Below, piece by piece: positions 12,354 through 14,670 of a stretch of DNA of 14,670 nt; positions within the stretch are counted from its first letter, which is position 1, and every line of letters begins with the position of its first letter. The stretch spans positions 1,003 through 15,672 of the forward strand of contig PCSX01000008.1 of assembly GCA_002772495.1 (NCBI GenBank), read 5' to 3'. Below the pieces are notes generated by a model that made no database searches, was not told where the DNA came from, and saw only the letters and a list, made by a program, of their open reading frames with translations. The position numbers were made by a program, and so were the translations under genes. Source of the DNA: Candidatus Vogelbacteria bacterium CG22_combo_CG10-13_8_21_14_all_37_9 (GTDB lineage Bacteria > Patescibacteriota > Minisyncoccia > Phycocordibacterales > XYD1-FULL-46-19).

Positions 12354-12384
12354 AACTAAAAATTTAAACTAAAAAAATATTTTA

Positions 12385-14562
12385 ATGAAACTTTTAATTG
12401 TCGAATCTCCAGCTAAAGCTAAAACGATTGAGAAATATCTTGATCATGAATACACGGTCCGAGCTTCAGTCGGTCATATTCGTGATTTACCAAAATCAAG
12501 CAAGAACGCTATTGATATTGCTAAAGGTTTCATCCCGAACTATGTGATCAGTCCGGGAAAAGAAAAAATCGTATCTGATTTAAAAGCGCTGGCTAAAAAA
12601 GCTACCGAAGTCGTTTTGGCGACTGACCCTGATCGCGAAGGTGAAGCGATTGCTTGGCATATTAAAGAAGCGATTGGTTTAAAAAAGTCAAAACGAATTG
12701 TTTTTCACGAAATCACTAAAGAAGCAGTCCAAGAAGCGATTAAACACCCTCGAGAGATTGATGAAAATTTACGAAGTGCCCAAGAAGCCCGACGAGTCCT
12801 CGACCGATTGTTTGGTTATGATTTAAGTAATTTAATTTGGCAAAAAGTTCGCTATGGTCTTTCGGCTGGTCGAGTTCAATCCCCGGCTCTCCGCATCCTA
12901 GTCGAACGAGAAAAAGAAATTCGAGCTTTTATACCTGAACAATATTGGGTAATTGAAGCCCTGTTAAAAACTCAAGCTGGCCCCGAAATTAATTTTAATT
13001 GTAACCTAGAACCAAAAACCCAAGCCGAGGCCGACCAAATAGTCGAAGCAGGACAAAAAGCAAGTTGGCAAGTCGCCAAAGTAGAAGCCAGCTCCGCTAC
13101 CCGTAAAGCTCGGGCCCCGTTTACTACTTCTACTCTCCAACAAACGGCTTCATCTCGTTTAGGCTTTTCACCAGCTATTACCATGCGTTTAGCTCAAAAA
13201 CTATACGAAGCTGGCCATATCTCCTATATGCGAACAGATAGCACTAATTTAAGTGATTCAGCAATGGCAGAAATTAGTGCCGTCATTAAAAAAGATTTCG
13301 GAGCTGAATATGCAGAAGCTCAAAAATATACGACTAAAAGTAAGAACGCTCAAGAAGCCCATGAAGCCGTTCGTCCCACTTACCCTGCCATTAAAAGTGT
13401 CAAGGCGGGAGCTCAAGAGCAAAAACTCTATCGTTTGATTTGGCAGAGAACAATCGCGAGTCAAATGGCTGAGGCTAAATTATTGAAAACTAAAATTACT
13501 GCTCAAGCTGATAATGAGATCGTGCCCCTGTTTGTGGCTAATGACCAACAAGTAGTTTTTCCGGGTTGGTTATCTGCCGATCCAGAAGCTCGCGGAGAAG
13601 ATGTCGATTTACCTAAAGTTAAAGAAGGAGAAAGCTTAAAGCTTAAAAAAATCGAAGCAACTGGTAAAGAAACCGAACCCCCTCACCGTTACTCAGAAGC
13701 TGGTTTAGTCAAAGAATTAGAAAAACGAGGTATTGGCCGACCAAGTACTTATGCTTCGACGATTAAAACAATCATTGATCGAGCTTATGTGGATAAAATT
13801 GACAAAGCTCTGAAACCAACCGAAACAGGCGAAGTGGTCAGTGACTTTTTAAGTGAATATTTTGGTCATTATATTAGTGATACTTTTACGGCTGAAATGG
13901 AAGACGAACTAGATGAAATTGCTCGCGGGGAACGACAATACATTCCCACCCTGAAAGCTTTTTATGATCCTTTTTCTAAAGATATTGCCAGTAAGAAAAG
14001 AATTGACAAATTGACCACCTTAGGAGAAGCCCCGACTGATATAAAATGTCCGACTTGTGATGGAGCAATGCAAATTAAATTAGGTAAAAATGGAAAATTT
14101 TATAGTTGTGCTCGTTTCCCTGATTGCTTGGGTGCTAAAACAATGGCCGGTTTAGAATTAGCACCACCCAAAGAAACGGGAGAAGCTTGTCCTAAATGTA
14201 AAAATGGAAAATTAATCGAACGCGAAGGTCGCTTTGGTAAATTTATTTCTTGTAATCGTTATCCAAAATGTAAATTTATCAAGAAAGATGAAGCGACTGA
14301 AATAGCTAATCGAGAAGCTAACGATACTCATGTTGAATGTAATCTTTGCCACAAAGGAACAATGATTGAAAAAAAGGGACGATTTGGAATCTTTTATGGT
14401 TGTTCTAATTATCCGGATTGTAAAAATATTATCAAAGCCAAACCAACCGGTAAACTCTGCGAACTCTGTCAGTCGCTAATGATGAAAGGAACTAAAACCA
14501 TCCCGGAACGCTGTAGTAATAAAGCCTGTCTCAATAATCGACCGGATAAAAAAGCTAAATAA
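12385..14562 (+). CDS. topA: DNA topoisomerase I
   Basis: Type IA enzyme that relaxes negative supercoils by a covalent tyrosine-DNA intermediate. The 725 residues show a Toprim domain (KLLIVESPAKAKTIEKYL, 2-19, with E7; TDPDREGEA, 80-88, with the D81-x-D83-x-E85 metal site), the VQSPALR segment (164-170), the active-site motif SYMRTDS (280-286) with Y281, and the core ending near residue 545. Four cysteine knuckle pairs follow: C555/C558-C575/C581, C602/C605-C623/C629, C652/C655-C673/C679 and C692/C695-C710/C715, i.e. three clear topoisomerase zinc ribbons and a more diverged fourth. ATG 12385 is chosen because the Toprim strand starts at residue 2. Arginine is mostly encoded by CGA (18 of 38 by hand count). 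Own promoter upstream. Confidence 0.98.
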   Translation: MKLLIVESPAKAKTIEKYLDHEYTVRASVGHIRDLPKSSKNAIDIAKGFIPNYVISPGKEKIVSDLKALAKKATEVVLATDPDREGEAIAWHIKEAIGLKKSKRIVFHEITKEAVQEAIKHPREIDENLRSAQEARRVLDRLFGYDLSNLIWQKVRYGLSAGRVQSPALRILVEREKEIRAFIPEQYWVIEALLKTQAGPEINFNCNLEPKTQAEADQIVEAGQKASWQVAKVEASSATRKARAPFTTSTLQQTASSRLGFSPAITMRLAQKLYEAGHISYMRTDSTNLSDSAMAEISAVIKKDFGAEYAEAQKYTTKSKNAQEAHEAVRPTYPAIKSVKAGAQEQKLYRLIWQRTIASQMAEAKLLKTKITAQADNEIVPLFVANDQQVVFPGWLSADPEARGEDVDLPKVKEGESLKLKKIEATGKETEPPHRYSEAGLVKELEKRGIGRPSTYASTIKTIIDRAYVDKIDKALKPTETGEVVSDFLSEYFGHYISDTFTAEMEDELDEIARGERQYIPTLKAFYDPFSKDIASKKRIDKLTTLGEAPTDIKCPTCDGAMQIKLGKNGKFYSCARFPDCLGAKTMAGLELAPPKETGEACPKCKNGKLIEREGRFGKFISCNRYPKCKFIKKDEATEIANREANDTHVECNLCHKGTMIEKKGRFGIFYGCSNYPDCKNIIKAKPTGKLCELCQSLMMKGTKTIPERCSNKACLNNRPDKKAK

Positions 14563-14670
14563 ATTACTAAAAAATAAAACAAGTTGCGTGTCCTATCCCC
14601 ATAAAGGGGACTGCTCCGCTAAAGCGGGTTGCCCTCACGTATTTATGGCCAAGCCACGAATCTACTGATT
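14563..14670. repeat. Hairpin-rich tail after topA, no gene
   Basis: Two small hairpins, TCCCC/GGGGA (14596-14600 with 14606-14610) and CCGC/GCGG (14616-14619 with 14624-14627), lie between CGTG (14587-14590) and CACG (14636-14639), so a three-way junction is possible. No T-run follows, so this is not a standard topA terminator. The TCCGC..AAAGCGG part resembles the hairpin inside dus (3560-3575). The window ends before any further gene can be seen. Confidence 0.45.

Noticed and set aside
1..14670. UGA recoded as glycine or tryptophan, as in some CPR lineages
   Set aside because: All genes read through to TAA/TAG under the standard code with family motifs intact and no in-frame TGA.
1..14670. 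tRNA genes, insertion sequences or prophage genes
   Set aside because: No tRNA T-loop pattern in the spacers and no transposase, integrase or phage motifs in any frame I examined.

Overview
The window is AT-rich, gene-dense DNA that most likely comes from a Patescibacteria/CPR-type bacterium. This is an inference from composition and gene content. The evidence is: compact housekeeping genes with short spacers, mostly no Shine-Dalgarno sequence, several start codons placed only 6-11 nt after a -10 box, reduced versions of core proteins (a DnaX without its zinc module, a short DprA), and small membrane proteins of unknown function. All ten complete genes stop with TAA or TAG and none with TGA. 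In-frame TGA is not used either, so the standard code reads correctly.

Layout. Minus strand, right to left in coordinates: a 37-residue zinc-ribbon mini-protein (11180-11067); a GC-rich structured RNA-like block ending in a minus-strand terminator (11076-10876); serS and ftsQ (10838-8688); a four-gene envelope cluster of a small membrane protein, a membrane-anchored Clp/Hsp100-type AAA+ ATPase with a degenerate first ATPase domain, an L,D-transpeptidase-like/D-Ala-D-Ala-carboxypeptidase fusion and a tRNA-dihydrouridine synthase (8675-3246); dnaX (3227-2181); a 411-bp gene-free spacer with three long, nearly perfect palindromes; and typA/bipA, which runs off the left edge (1769-1). Plus strand: dprA (11279-12148), a spacer with a fourth palindrome, a terminator and a promoter, then topA (12385-14562). 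The last 108 bp hold small hairpins and no gene.

How the genes relate. serS, typA and dus act in translation; dnaX, dprA and topA act in DNA replication, uptake/recombination and topology; ftsQ and the carboxypeptidase fusion act at the cell envelope. The small membrane protein and the membrane AAA+ ATPase overlap by one base (TAATG), and the carboxypeptidase follows after 9 nt, so these three are probably made together at the membrane.

Most notable: (i) a family of four intergenic palindromes with a shared GC core and a GG[C/T]C centre, whose arms differ between copies yet are self-complementary; (ii) the mini-protein plus structured block between serS and dprA, with conflicting strand signals; (iii) the membrane-anchored AAA+ cluster; (iv) a recurring TGNTATRAT promoter set so close to the start codon that leaderless mRNAs are predicted; (v) a palindromic in-frame insertion in dus.
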